Positions 1 through 4,986 of a DNA stretch of 8,982 nucleotides are shown here, in pieces. Position 1 is the stretch's first letter. Each line of letters starts with the position of its first letter. The translations under genes and the position numbers were made by a program. The stretch comes from Firmicutes bacterium UBA3871. GTDB taxonomy: Bacteria; Bacillota; Clostridia; Peptostreptococcales; Anaerovoracaceae. The stretch is taken from assembly GCA_002392265.1 (NCBI GenBank), contig DGGP01000069.1:4245-13226 (forward strand), in the 5' to 3' direction. The notes below the pieces were generated by a model. That model did not search any database and was not told the DNA's origin. It saw only the letters and a list, made by a program, of their open reading frames with translations.

Positions 1-1
1 C

Positions 2-370
2 GACCTCAAGCACTATCGCAAGGAAATCTTCGGCTCCATCAAAGAGCCTTGGACACTCCCGGGCTATCCGCAGGAAGCGAAGGACAAGGTTTTCAATCTG
101 AAGGTAAAGATGTGCAATGAAGTATTCGACATCCCTTGCAACGCAAACGAGAATATGCTCGTTGCGCTTGAACGAGCAGGCATTGCGGGTCCGAACAGAT
201 GCAGAGGCGGCGTATGCGGTTGGTGCCGCAGCCGTCTGGTAAGCGGAAACGTTTACATTCCTGAAATCACGGACGGCAGGCGCAGCGCGGACAAAAAATT
301 CGGATACATTCATCCGTGCGCAAGCTTCGCTCTCTCCGACTGTGAAATCGAAGTTCCAAACAGAAAATAA
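2..370 (+). CDS. C-terminal part of an FAD/NAD(P)-dependent oxidoreductase with a 2Fe-2S ferredoxin domain (5' truncated)
   Basis: The reading frame is open from base 2, so the start lies outside the window; 122 residues are visible, ending in TAA. Residues about 35-120 form a plant-type 2Fe-2S ferredoxin domain: the ligand motif C-x4-C-x2-C is present as CRGGVCGWC (Cys67, Cys72, Cys75 of the fragment) and the fourth ligand is Cys106 in HPCASF. The preceding segment, with EPWTLPGYP, looks like the link from an NAD-binding reductase domain. Proteins of this plan pass electrons between NAD(P)H, flavin and a 2Fe-2S centre in the cytoplasm (family knowledge); the partner cannot be told from here. 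The four ligands are intact, so the domain should hold a cluster. The 110-370 part alone could be read as a small ferredoxin, but the open frame upstream and the lack of a Shine-Dalgarno before that ATG argue for one longer protein. The gene is convergent with the diguanylate cyclase. Confidence 0.8.
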   Translation, partial: DLKHYRKEIFGSIKEPWTLPGYPQEAKDKVFNLKVKMCNEVFDIPCNANENMLVALERAGIAGPNRCRGGVCGWCRSRLVSGNVYIPEITDGRRSADKKFGYIHPCASFALSDCEIEVPNRK

Positions 371-380
371 CTTTTCTACC

Positions 381-453
381 TTGCGCCTCTACCACGGCGC
401 AAGCCCCTGCAGGCAAGCACCCCTCGCCTGGCAAACAGGCATGTCTGCAGGGG
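381..453 (+). other. Structured 3' untranslated segment with nested hairpins
   Basis: Just after the stop codon lie two strong inverted repeats. TTGCGCC (381-387) pairs with GGCGCAA (396-402) around an 8-nt loop. CCCCTGCAG (404-412) pairs with CTGCAGGGG (445-453). The interior of the second can either extend the stem (413-415 with 442-444, then 417-418 with 439-440) or form a separate GCCTG/CAGGC hairpin (426-430, 436-440). No coding frame is convincing here. It could stabilise the mRNA end, be a small repeated extragenic element, or be part of a 3'-derived RNA that ends at the next terminator. Confidence 0.55.
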
Positions 454-461
454 ATACACAC

Positions 462-495
462 AAAAAGGCTCCGGCAGTTTTGCCAAAGCCTTTTT
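462..495. terminator. Bidirectional Rho-independent terminator
   Basis: AAAAAGGCT (462-470) pairs with AGCCTTTTT (487-495), with an inner GGCA/TGCC stem (473-476, 481-484), a GTTT loop and a CC/AA internal bulge. Both strands give a stem followed by a U run, so it can stop the oxidoreductase transcript on + and the cyclase transcript on -. Its right edge touches the last base of the cyclase stop codon. Confidence 0.8.
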
Positions 496-1847
496 TATTC
501 ACATCTATAAAATGTATGCTTGCTCTTTCCGCTTTTCTTTGACTCGTACATGGCTCTGTCCGCCATTTCAAAGAACTTTTCCCTGTTTTCGACCGATGAG
601 CCGTGCACAATTCCAACGCTTACGGAAACTATCGGAAGCCCATCCGACACATCCGCGAGTTCTTCATTTATCCTTTTGATTTTTCCTGAAACCAATGCCT
701 CATATGAAGTGTCCATATCTACCATGAAAACAACAAATTCGTCGCCTCCTATTCGGCATATATAGTCGTCCGTGCGGAAGTTTTTCTTTAAAACCGACGC
801 AAGCTTTATGAGTATCTTGTCTCCCGTTTCGTGCCCGTATGTATCGTTAATTTCCTTGAAGCTGTCGCCGTCAAACAGCATCATATATGTACGGGACAAA
901 TCCACAATAGGCAGCACAAGGTCATACCCGGCTCTATTGTAAAGTCCGGTCAGTTCATCATGCAAGGCCTTGAATTTAAGCTTGTCAAAGTTTTTCGCAT
1001 GGGCATCTCTCATGCGGTTATATGTATGCGCCAGATATCTGAACTCCTGCGAGCCGGATTCCTTGATAGGGTTTCCTTTTCTTACTCCATCTACCGCCTT
1101 TAATATCGGGCGTATTCCAAGGTATGCCGTTATCCACACAATAAACAGGGTTCCTATCGTCTGAAATATAATAACCAGCCTCAACTCACGCAGCTCTTCG
1201 GTAAAGTTCGCAGCTGCTGAATTTTGCGCCTCGTATGTAGCAAAGTCAATCTCTTCAAGGCTTTTTTTCATGCTTTCGCGAATACTGTTTTTCTGCGCGT
1301 AATATTCATCGTCAAGCACCATTTCGGTTGCAAGAGCCATCTTTTCTCTCCGCGAAAGAGCTTTATCCTTGTCAGAAAGCTCTACTTCCTTGAGGGCTTC
1401 AGGGTAATTATTGTACCCTTTTGCAGCCACCACAAGCTTCATCGCATAGTATTCACGCTGCATTAAACCCTTTGACTCCTCAAATGCATCCATCAGGTTT
1501 TGAAGTGCTTCAGGCTTTGCCTGCGCCGCACTCATTTTGGAAATTGCTTCTTCACGACGGTTTTCCTCAAAGGCTTCGTTAAAATATTCCTCCATGAAAC
1601 GGCGATCGCCATTTACAGCAAAACGCTGCACTCTTTCCGTCAGATAGTCCGAAGCGTTTAAAAGCTCGTGAGCCGCTTCTGACAACACCATATGCGACTC
1701 AACCACATCCGTCATCTTGTTAAATATGGACGTGATTTTCATTGTGTTATAAAAAACAAAAGCAAAAATTAAAACTGCCGCAACAATGATGAACACAAAA
1801 ACCTTCCTAAGCGAGATTCCCCCCTCAGACTTTAAGACTTTATTCAT
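495..1847 (-). CDS. Membrane-anchored diguanylate cyclase (GGDEF domain)
   Basis: 450 residues. One membrane segment at about 15-34, a mostly helical outside region at about 35-222, a second segment at about 223-244 and a C-terminal GGDEF domain at about 293-448. The active-site loop is a perfect GGDEF at 367-371 (RIGGDEF), the metal-binding region is FDGDSFKEIND (Asp326), and an RxxD inhibitory site is present as RTDD (358-361) at the standard spacing. This predicts an active, product-inhibited enzyme that makes c-di-GMP from two GTP (family knowledge). The outside region has no motif I can name; it has the helical look of a four-helix-bundle sensor. No EAL domain follows. The ATG at 1847 has no clear Shine-Dalgarno, so the start is less sure than the rest. 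The gene stands alone, convergent with the oxidoreductase and downstream of the MFS terminator. Confidence 0.93.
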   Translation of the reverse strand: MNKVLKSEGGISLRKVFVFIIVAAVLIFAFVFYNTMKITSIFNKMTDVVESHMVLSEAAHELLNASDYLTERVQRFAVNGDRRFMEEYFNEAFEENRREEAISKMSAAQAKPEALQNLMDAFEESKGLMQREYYAMKLVVAAKGYNNYPEALKEVELSDKDKALSRREKMALATEMVLDDEYYAQKNSIRESMKKSLEEIDFATYEAQNSAAANFTEELRELRLVIIFQTIGTLFIVWITAYLGIRPILKAVDGVRKGNPIKESGSQEFRYLAHTYNRMRDAHAKNFDKLKFKALHDELTGLYNRAGYDLVLPIVDLSRTYMMLFDGDSFKEINDTYGHETGDKILIKLASVLKKNFRTDDYICRIGGDEFVVFMVDMDTSYEALVSGKIKRINEELADVSDGLPIVSVSVGIVHGSSVENREKFFEMADRAMYESKKSGKSKHTFYRCE

Positions 1848-2009
1848 AACAACAACTCATTTCAATAAAATTCGCTTTCACAAAGCAAGTCTTTCTAATT
1901 CTATCATAAAAGCCGCATGAGCAAAAGCGTTCTGTGCGCAAAAAAAAGTTCCTTTTTTGTCTTTTGGCTGCTAAAGCATCCTTGCACTACCGTAGTGATG
2001 CATAAATAA
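1848..2009 (-). promoter_or_regulatory. Upstream region of the diguanylate cyclase, with a dyad
   Basis: This non-coding gap must hold the cyclase promoter. The best -10 on the minus strand is TATGAT (1903-1908), but no good -35 is seen. A DNA dyad CACTAC-C-GTAGTG lies at 1985-1997, framed by GCATC (1976-1980) and GATGC (1997-2001). Its one-base centre is too tight for an RNA hairpin of that register, so a protein-binding site is more likely than a terminator. Confidence 0.3.
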
Positions 2010-2037
2010 AAAGCCGGCTGATTACCTGGCCGGCTTT
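2003..2037 (-). terminator. Rho-independent terminator overlapping the MFS 3' end
   Basis: On the minus strand AAAGCCGGC (2037-2029) pairs with GCCGGCTTT (2018-2010), followed by the U-rich tail TTTATTT. The 10-base loop (2019-2028) contains the TAA stop codon of the transporter, and the last codons form the upstream arm, so coding sequence and terminator are merged. Confidence 0.85.
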
Positions 2038-3221
2038 CTGATCAGAAAAATAAGTATCAATGCTATAACCGCAAATCCGATTATGAAGAAAAAGCTCCTC
2101 ATATAATCTCCGCCGCCGCAAAGAGGTCCGAGATAGGATGCGAAAATCAGGTTCATGTTCATGAGGCTGAAGTTCACTCCGTAATTGCTGCGGCCAAAGA
2201 AATATGCCGTAAATGCCGAGTTTGTCGGTGGAACGCAGCCATAGCTCATTCCAATCAGCACAAAGCCCACTATCAGCAGCGCATAAGACTGAGATTTCAT
2301 GCAGCTGATAAACACAAGTGCCGCAGCCAGGAACATCACATCCGTCATCAGCATCGTCACGCGATAGCCGAACTTGTCGTAAATGATTCCCACCAGCACT
2401 CTGCCGACGCCGTTAAATATCGACACTATACCCGCTATTGCGGCCGCTTGCTTCAAATCGCCGCCCGTAATATGCTGTGCGAAAGGCGCCGCATCGTTGA
2501 TAATTGCAAGCCCCGCAGCTGAAAGAACGATAGACCACGCGAAGTAAACCCAGAAGTTTCTCCGCTTTACCATCTCCTTCGGAGCAAGCTCTTCAACCGC
2601 CTGCACTACATTCTTTGAGCCGGTTATCATACTCTCCACAAACTCTTTGCTTGCCGCCTTTAAAAGCATCATCGCAACAAGCACGATTATGGCAAAGACT
2701 ATGCCGAATATGACAAAAGTCGGTCTCCAGCCCAGCTTTTCAATCATTACCGCGCCGAGCGTTCCCAGCAGCATGCCACCAAAGCCAAAGCCCATCAGCG
2801 CTGTTCCCGAAATAAAGCCCTGCTTGTCCGGGAACCACTTTACAAGTGTTGTGATGGTCACATTGTAGCCGAGGCCTACGCCAAAGCCGCAAAGCACGCC
2901 ATAAGTGAGGTAAATGCCTAAAAGCGAGTTGATACGAGACGCAAAAATAAAGCCTGCAGCCAGGCAAATTGCGCATAAAATCATCGTGGCTCTGTGTCCT
3001 TTTTTGCCCGTAATGAGTCCGCCCACAAAGCCGCCCAAGCAGAACATCATCATTGAAATTGAAAAGGTTACGGATGTTTCTGCTTTGGTCCATCCGAACT
3101 CCGCTTCAAGAGGCGCTCTGAAAACGCTCCATGCGTAAATCAGGCCCAAAAACAACATCAGTACCACTCCGAGCACGAGGTAGAACCACCTTTTCTTTTT
3201 AAGTGCTTCAAAGTTTGACAT
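2022..3221 (-). CDS. MFS transporter of the oxalate/formate antiporter (OFA, OxlT-like) family
   Basis: 399 residues with about 12 hydrophobic segments and a central hydrophilic loop at about 188-222, the usual MFS plan. The N-terminus (GLIYAWSVFRAPLEAEFGWT, 26-45) is typical of the OFA family, whose members move small monocarboxylates or dicarboxylates across the inner membrane. The loop 2-3 signature is degenerate (TGKKGHRA, 71-78), while loop 8-9 is conserved (GIIYDKFGYR, 278-287). Arg274 in NGVGR of segment 8 aligns with the substrate-binding Arg of OxlT, but segment 11 (about 345-369) has no lysine where OxlT has its second charged residue, so oxalate is unlikely and the substrate is open. 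The start is firm: AGAAGGAG lies 8 bases before the ATG. The gene is monocistronic, ended by a terminator at its stop codon. Confidence 0.88.
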   Translation of the reverse strand: MSNFEALKKKRWFYLVLGVVLMLFLGLIYAWSVFRAPLEAEFGWTKAETSVTFSISMMMFCLGGFVGGLITGKKGHRATMILCAICLAAGFIFASRINSLLGIYLTYGVLCGFGVGLGYNVTITTLVKWFPDKQGFISGTALMGFGFGGMLLGTLGAVMIEKLGWRPTFVIFGIVFAIIVLVAMMLLKAASKEFVESMITGSKNVVQAVEELAPKEMVKRRNFWVYFAWSIVLSAAGLAIINDAAPFAQHITGGDLKQAAAIAGIVSIFNGVGRVLVGIIYDKFGYRVTMLMTDVMFLAAALVFISCMKSQSYALLIVGFVLIGMSYGCVPPTNSAFTAYFFGRSNYGVNFSLMNMNLIFASYLGPLCGGGDYMRSFFFIIGFAVIALILIFLIRKPAR

Positions 3222-3260
3222 TTTATATTCTCCTTCTATTTCATCTCTGTATCATATGAT

Positions 3261-3302
3261 ATAATACTTTTAAAATTTTTTCTATAAAATTTTGCAAAAT
3301 TT
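3261..3302 (-). promoter_or_regulatory. Candidate promoter and palindromes upstream of the MFS gene
   Basis: TTTATA (3283-3288) and TATTAT (3261-3266), 16 bases apart on the minus strand, are the best promoter pair. A perfect 16-bp palindrome, AAATTTTGCAAAATTT (3287-3302), touches the -35, and a 12-bp palindrome, TATCATATGATA (3250-3261), lies just below the -10. The stretch is very A/T-rich, so some symmetry is expected by chance. Confidence 0.35.
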
Positions 3303-3312
3303 CATTTTTCAT

Positions 3313-3328
3313 GTTTGCATATGCTAAC
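3313..3328. promoter_or_regulatory. Operator-like palindrome GTTTGC-ATAT-GCTAAC (third copy of the flavodoxin-operon motif)
   Basis: This 16-base dyad matches the two copies upstream of DUF3793-flavodoxin (GTTAGC-N4-GCTAAC) at all but one defined position. It overlaps the -35 of the candidate plus-strand promoter (3315-3343) and lies about 90 bases upstream of the MFS start. Either gene could be the target. Confidence 0.45.
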
Positions 3329-3343
3329 AAGATGGTATATATA
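3315..3343 (+). promoter_or_regulatory. Candidate plus-strand promoter under the operator-like site
   Basis: TTGCAT (3315-3320), a 17-base spacer and TATATA (3338-3343) give a plausible vegetative promoter with a start near 3350. The -35 sits inside the 3313-3328 dyad, as expected for a repressed promoter. The A/T-rich setting makes chance matches common. Confidence 0.35.
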
Positions 3344-3349
3344 AATCGT

Positions 3350-3446
3350 GGTGAACAATAATTTATAGTTTTGCACATGCCTTCTTAAAAAGTTTTAAAT
3401 GAATCTCCCTGCGCTATCGCAGGGAGGTTTGTTTTATTGTTTTTTT
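3350..3446 (+). ncRNA. Candidate small RNA or leader ending at an intrinsic terminator
   Basis: Between the candidate promoter at 3315-3343 and the hairpin at 3405-3426 no coding frame with a ribosome binding site is seen, and the next gene has its own promoter at 3460-3488. A transcript from about 3350 would be about 95 nt, A/U-rich and ending in a stem with a U-rich tail. No RNA family is recognised. The alternative is an unused spacer with a terminator for low-level background transcription. Confidence 0.3.
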
Positions 3447-3447
3447 A
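3405..3447 (+). terminator. Rho-independent terminator (plus strand)
   Basis: CTCCCTGCG (3405-3413) pairs perfectly with CGCAGGGAG (3418-3426) around the loop CTAT, followed on + by GTTTGTTTTATTG and a T7 run. The minus-strand side lacks a U tract directly after the stem. No annotated gene lies upstream on +, which is why it points to a short non-coding transcript. Confidence 0.7.
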
Positions 3448-3459
3448 ATATATTACCTA

Positions 3460-3506
3460 TTGACTTTCTTGCGATAATGCGTTACTATGATAAAGTGCTA
3501 ATGCGT
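3460..3506 (+). promoter_or_regulatory. Promoter of the 49-codon gene, with flanking direct repeats
   Basis: TTGACT (3460-3465), 17 bases, TACTAT (3483-3488): a good SigA-type match, with the start expected near 3495 and a leader of about 36 bases. Two exact copies of TAATGCGT (3475-3482 and 3499-3506), 24 bases apart, flank the -10, suggesting a regulator that reads direct repeats. Confidence 0.6.
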
Positions 3507-3530
3507 AAAAGTCGTAAGGAGGTAAAAACA

Positions 3531-3680
3531 ATGACTTTGCAAATCAAAGACGAACAGGGAAAAGTTATAATGGAAAAGGAAGTTGCTATTTACAACAACA
3601 TGTTTGAACTCAAGGTTGAAGATCTGAAGCAGCTTACCGAAAAAGAAACCGCACCGGCTGTAATCGGCGCGTTCCACTAG
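3531..3680 (+). CDS. Small 49-residue protein of unknown function
   Basis: I do not recognise this family. The start is well supported: AAGGAGG (3516-3522) lies 8 bases before the ATG, and a strong promoter and a 14-bp-stem terminator (3741-3779) bracket it as its own transcription unit. A longer frame from 3399 is open, but it would start inside the hairpin of the previous terminator. The product is soluble-looking, with no signal peptide, membrane segment or cysteine. It starts as a possible beta hairpin (LQIKDEQGKVIMEKEVAIY, 3-21), continues as a charged region (FELKVEDLKQLTEKE, 25-39) and ends in TAPAVIGAFH (40-49). A charged leader-like part followed by a short, uncharged tail recalls peptide precursors, but no maturase or exporter is next to it, so this is only a thought. 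A small regulatory or chaperone-like protein is equally possible. Confidence 0.7.
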   Translation: MTLQIKDEQGKVIMEKEVAIYNNMFELKVEDLKQLTEKETAPAVIGAFH

Positions 3681-3740
3681 CCATGGTTGCCCATCATAGC
3701 AGGCCGGCTGCAGGCAGAAAAGAATATGCAGCAGTAAAGT

Positions 3741-3781
3741 AAAAAGCGAATCTGACAGTTTATGACAGATTCGCTTTTTTT
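3741..3781. terminator. Bidirectional Rho-independent terminator
   Basis: AAAAAGCGAATCTG (3741-3754) pairs with CAGATTCGCTTTTT (3766-3779) over 14 bp around an 11-base loop. A T7 run ends the stem on + and a T5 run on -. It serves the 49-codon gene on one side and the flavodoxin operon on the other. Confidence 0.9.
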
Positions 3782-3816
3782 GGCTTTAACCGGTAAATAG
3801 TTTTTAAGGTGGAATC

Positions 3817-4236
3817 TTAACTCAGTGATGCCCCCAGCTTTTTGCACTCTTCTGCTGCAGCATCATCAGGCTCGTTGTTGGCAATAACGGTTCCTACAAC
3901 ATTTACACCACTGTCCTTGCAAGTCTTTTCCCAAGAATTCATCCACTCTCCGGTTCCCCATCCGTAAGAACCGAAAAGACCGACCTTCTTGCCGGAAAGA
4001 CTCGGAAGACATTCATCAAACATAGGCTGGAATTCGCCTTCTTCCAAAACTTCATCTCCCATTGCTGGGCAACCGAATGCGATTGCATCATAGCTCCCAA
4101 CCTTGGAAGAGTTGAAATCTGCGCATCCCAGGACCTCTGCCTGAGCTCCTGCTCCGTTAATTCCTTCTGCCACAAGCTTTGCCATTGCTTCTGTGTTACC
4201 TGTACCACTCCAGTAAACTACCGCTACTTTGCTCAT
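3817..4236 (-). CDS. Flavodoxin (short-chain, Clostridium type)
   Basis: 139 residues, the normal length of clostridial short-chain flavodoxins. The FMN phosphate loop is SGTGNT (10-15) in YWSGTGNTEAM; the two loops around the isoalloxazine ring are GCPAMGDEVLEE (55-66) and GSYGWGTGEWM (89-99), with Trp93 stacking on the flavin. It is a cytoplasmic one-electron carrier that can replace ferredoxin when iron is short (family knowledge). It is the second gene of an operon: the DUF3793 gene ends 15 bases upstream, and AGGAGG stands 9 bases before this ATG. The terminator at 3741-3781 closes the operon. The operator-like dyads before DUF3793 would control both genes. Confidence 0.95.
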   Translation of the reverse strand: MSKVAVVYWSGTGNTEAMAKLVAEGINGAGAQAEVLGCADFNSSKVGSYDAIAFGCPAMGDEVLEEGEFQPMFDECLPSLSGKKVGLFGSYGWGTGEWMNSWEKTCKDSGVNVVGTVIANNEPDDAAAEECKKLGASLS

Positions 4237-4251
4237 TAATTTTTTCCTCCT

Positions 4252-4797
4252 CTAAACAACCAGTTTTTCAATAGATGTGCCGCGAGAATAATAATCTCTG
4301 TAAATGCGCGTGCACTTATTGAATTTCTCAAAAGTAGCCTTGGAACTCTCTACATCGCCGTAAACCTTCCAATGCCCGACGTATTTTTCTTTCTGTGCGT
4401 TGTTTTCAATAAACCCTCTGACATCCTCTGCGGGATATCCCAGAAAAACACCTATTTCATGCGGAAATTCATTTGAATCCTTAAGTCTTGAAATGAGTGT
4501 ATTTAAACACTCCGAAGCCTTATCGGATTCATATCTTTTCCCCGCCAGAATTTCACGAATATCTTCCGATTCGAAATCCTTTTGCAGTTTGTCCGGGCGG
4601 TACACATAAATCAGTACCCTCGAATTCCAAAACTTGATAGGCACTATTACGACACCCTTCGGACTGAGTTTAGTGTTAAGATCATTAATTTCATTAAATA
4701 ACTCTTCCACATCCCCACAATAGCAGGAAAACATATTTCCTGTTTTAAGCCCGGCTAAAGTAGGGGAACATTTTTCAATTAAAAGTAATTCAGGCAT
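4252..4797 (-). CDS. DUF3793 family protein
   Basis: 181 residues from the ATG at 4797. A TTG four codons upstream (4809) keeps the frame open, but it lies in the ribosome binding site (GGAG, 6 bases before the ATG), so the ATG is the likely start. The sequence carries the hallmarks of DUF3793 as I know it: CSPTLAGLKTGNMFSC (10-25), a VLIYVYRP strand (61-68), FPHEIGVFLGYPAEDV (111-126) and GHWKVYGD (141-148), followed by CTRIY (162-166). The biochemical function of this family is not established to my knowledge. It is soluble, with conserved Cys10, Cys25 and Cys27 near the N-terminus. It is transcribed with flavodoxin, which suggests a role in iron or redox stress; this is inference. Confidence 0.9.
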   Translation of the reverse strand: MPELLLIEKCSPTLAGLKTGNMFSCYCGDVEELFNEINDLNTKLSPKGVVIVPIKFWNSRVLIYVYRPDKLQKDFESEDIREILAGKRYESDKASECLNTLISRLKDSNEFPHEIGVFLGYPAEDVRGFIENNAQKEKYVGHWKVYGDVESSKATFEKFNKCTRIYRDYYSRGTSIEKLVV

Positions 4798-4820
4798 ATG
4801 TGACTCCAAGTGATATTTTT

Positions 4821-4836
4821 GTTAGCTATAGCTAAC
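4821..4836. promoter_or_regulatory. Perfect 16-bp palindrome GTTAGC-TATA-GCTAAC (distal operator copy)
   Basis: A perfect dyad in the leader of the DUF3793-flavodoxin operon, 24 bases before the start codon. It has the same arms and N4 spacing as the site at 4903-4918, 82 bp away centre to centre (close to eight helical turns, so two bound dimers could face the same side). Confidence 0.65.
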
Positions 4837-4846
4837 ACGCTATCTT

Positions 4847-4874
4847 CGAAAAACCGCAGCGGACTGCGGCTTTT
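4847..4874 (-). terminator. Terminator-like hairpin (possible attenuator) in the DUF3793-flavodoxin leader
   Basis: On the minus strand CCGCAG-TCCG-CTGCGG (4869-4854) is followed directly by TTTTTC, a compact stem with a short U run. It lies about 50 nt after the predicted start of transcription and about 50 nt before the gene, between the two operator copies. It may terminate upstream patB read-through or act as an attenuator. Confidence 0.5.
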
Positions 4875-4902
4875 CACTGATTTGGTATTGATAGGTAATC
4901 GT

Positions 4903-4918
4903 GTTAGCCTGCGCTAAC
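4903..4918. promoter_or_regulatory. Operator-like dyad GTTAGC-CTGC-GCTAAC (proximal copy)
   Basis: Same arms as 4821-4836. It begins 8 bases downstream of the predicted -10 and so covers about +2 to +17 of the transcript, the usual place for a repressor site. Confidence 0.65.
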
Positions 4919-4925
4919 TACACTT

Positions 4926-4954
4926 ATATTACCATAGCCCTTTTCTTTTTTCAA
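4926..4954 (-). promoter_or_regulatory. Promoter of the DUF3793-flavodoxin operon
   Basis: On the minus strand TTGAAA (4954-4949), 17 bases, TAATAT (4931-4926), with the start expected near 4919. This gives a leader of about 120 nt. No strong terminator was found between patB (stop at 4987) and this promoter; only a weak CCCTT/AAGGG stem (4938-4942, 4953-4957) is present. Confidence 0.6.
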
Positions 4955-4986
4955 GGGTATTTTCAAATTATTTTCCCCTATTTTTT

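Noticed and set aside
2740..3093. 117-residue minus-strand frame within the MFS gene
   Set aside because: It is the other reading frame of a conserved membrane protein gene, rich in Trp, His and Arg, as expected for an out-of-frame translation.
3250..3302. A/T palindromes TATCATATGATA and AAATTTTGCAAAATTT as firm operators
   Set aside because: In such an A/T-rich stretch palindromes of this kind arise easily; they are mentioned in the promoter entry only.
3399..3530. Longer N-terminus for the 49-residue protein (start at 3399)
   Set aside because: The extension would be encoded by the terminator hairpin and the promoter of the gene, while the ATG at 3531 has a consensus ribosome binding site.
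4798..4809. TTG start for the DUF3793 gene at 4809
   Set aside because: The TTG is part of the Shine-Dalgarno region (TTGGAG) of the ATG at 4797, which is better placed.
4821..4918. Assignment of the GTTAGC dyads to DtxR/IdeR or Fur
   Set aside because: The arms resemble the DtxR core, but the spacing between GTTAG and CTAAC is six bases rather than one, and no regulator gene of either family is in the window; naming one would be a guess.
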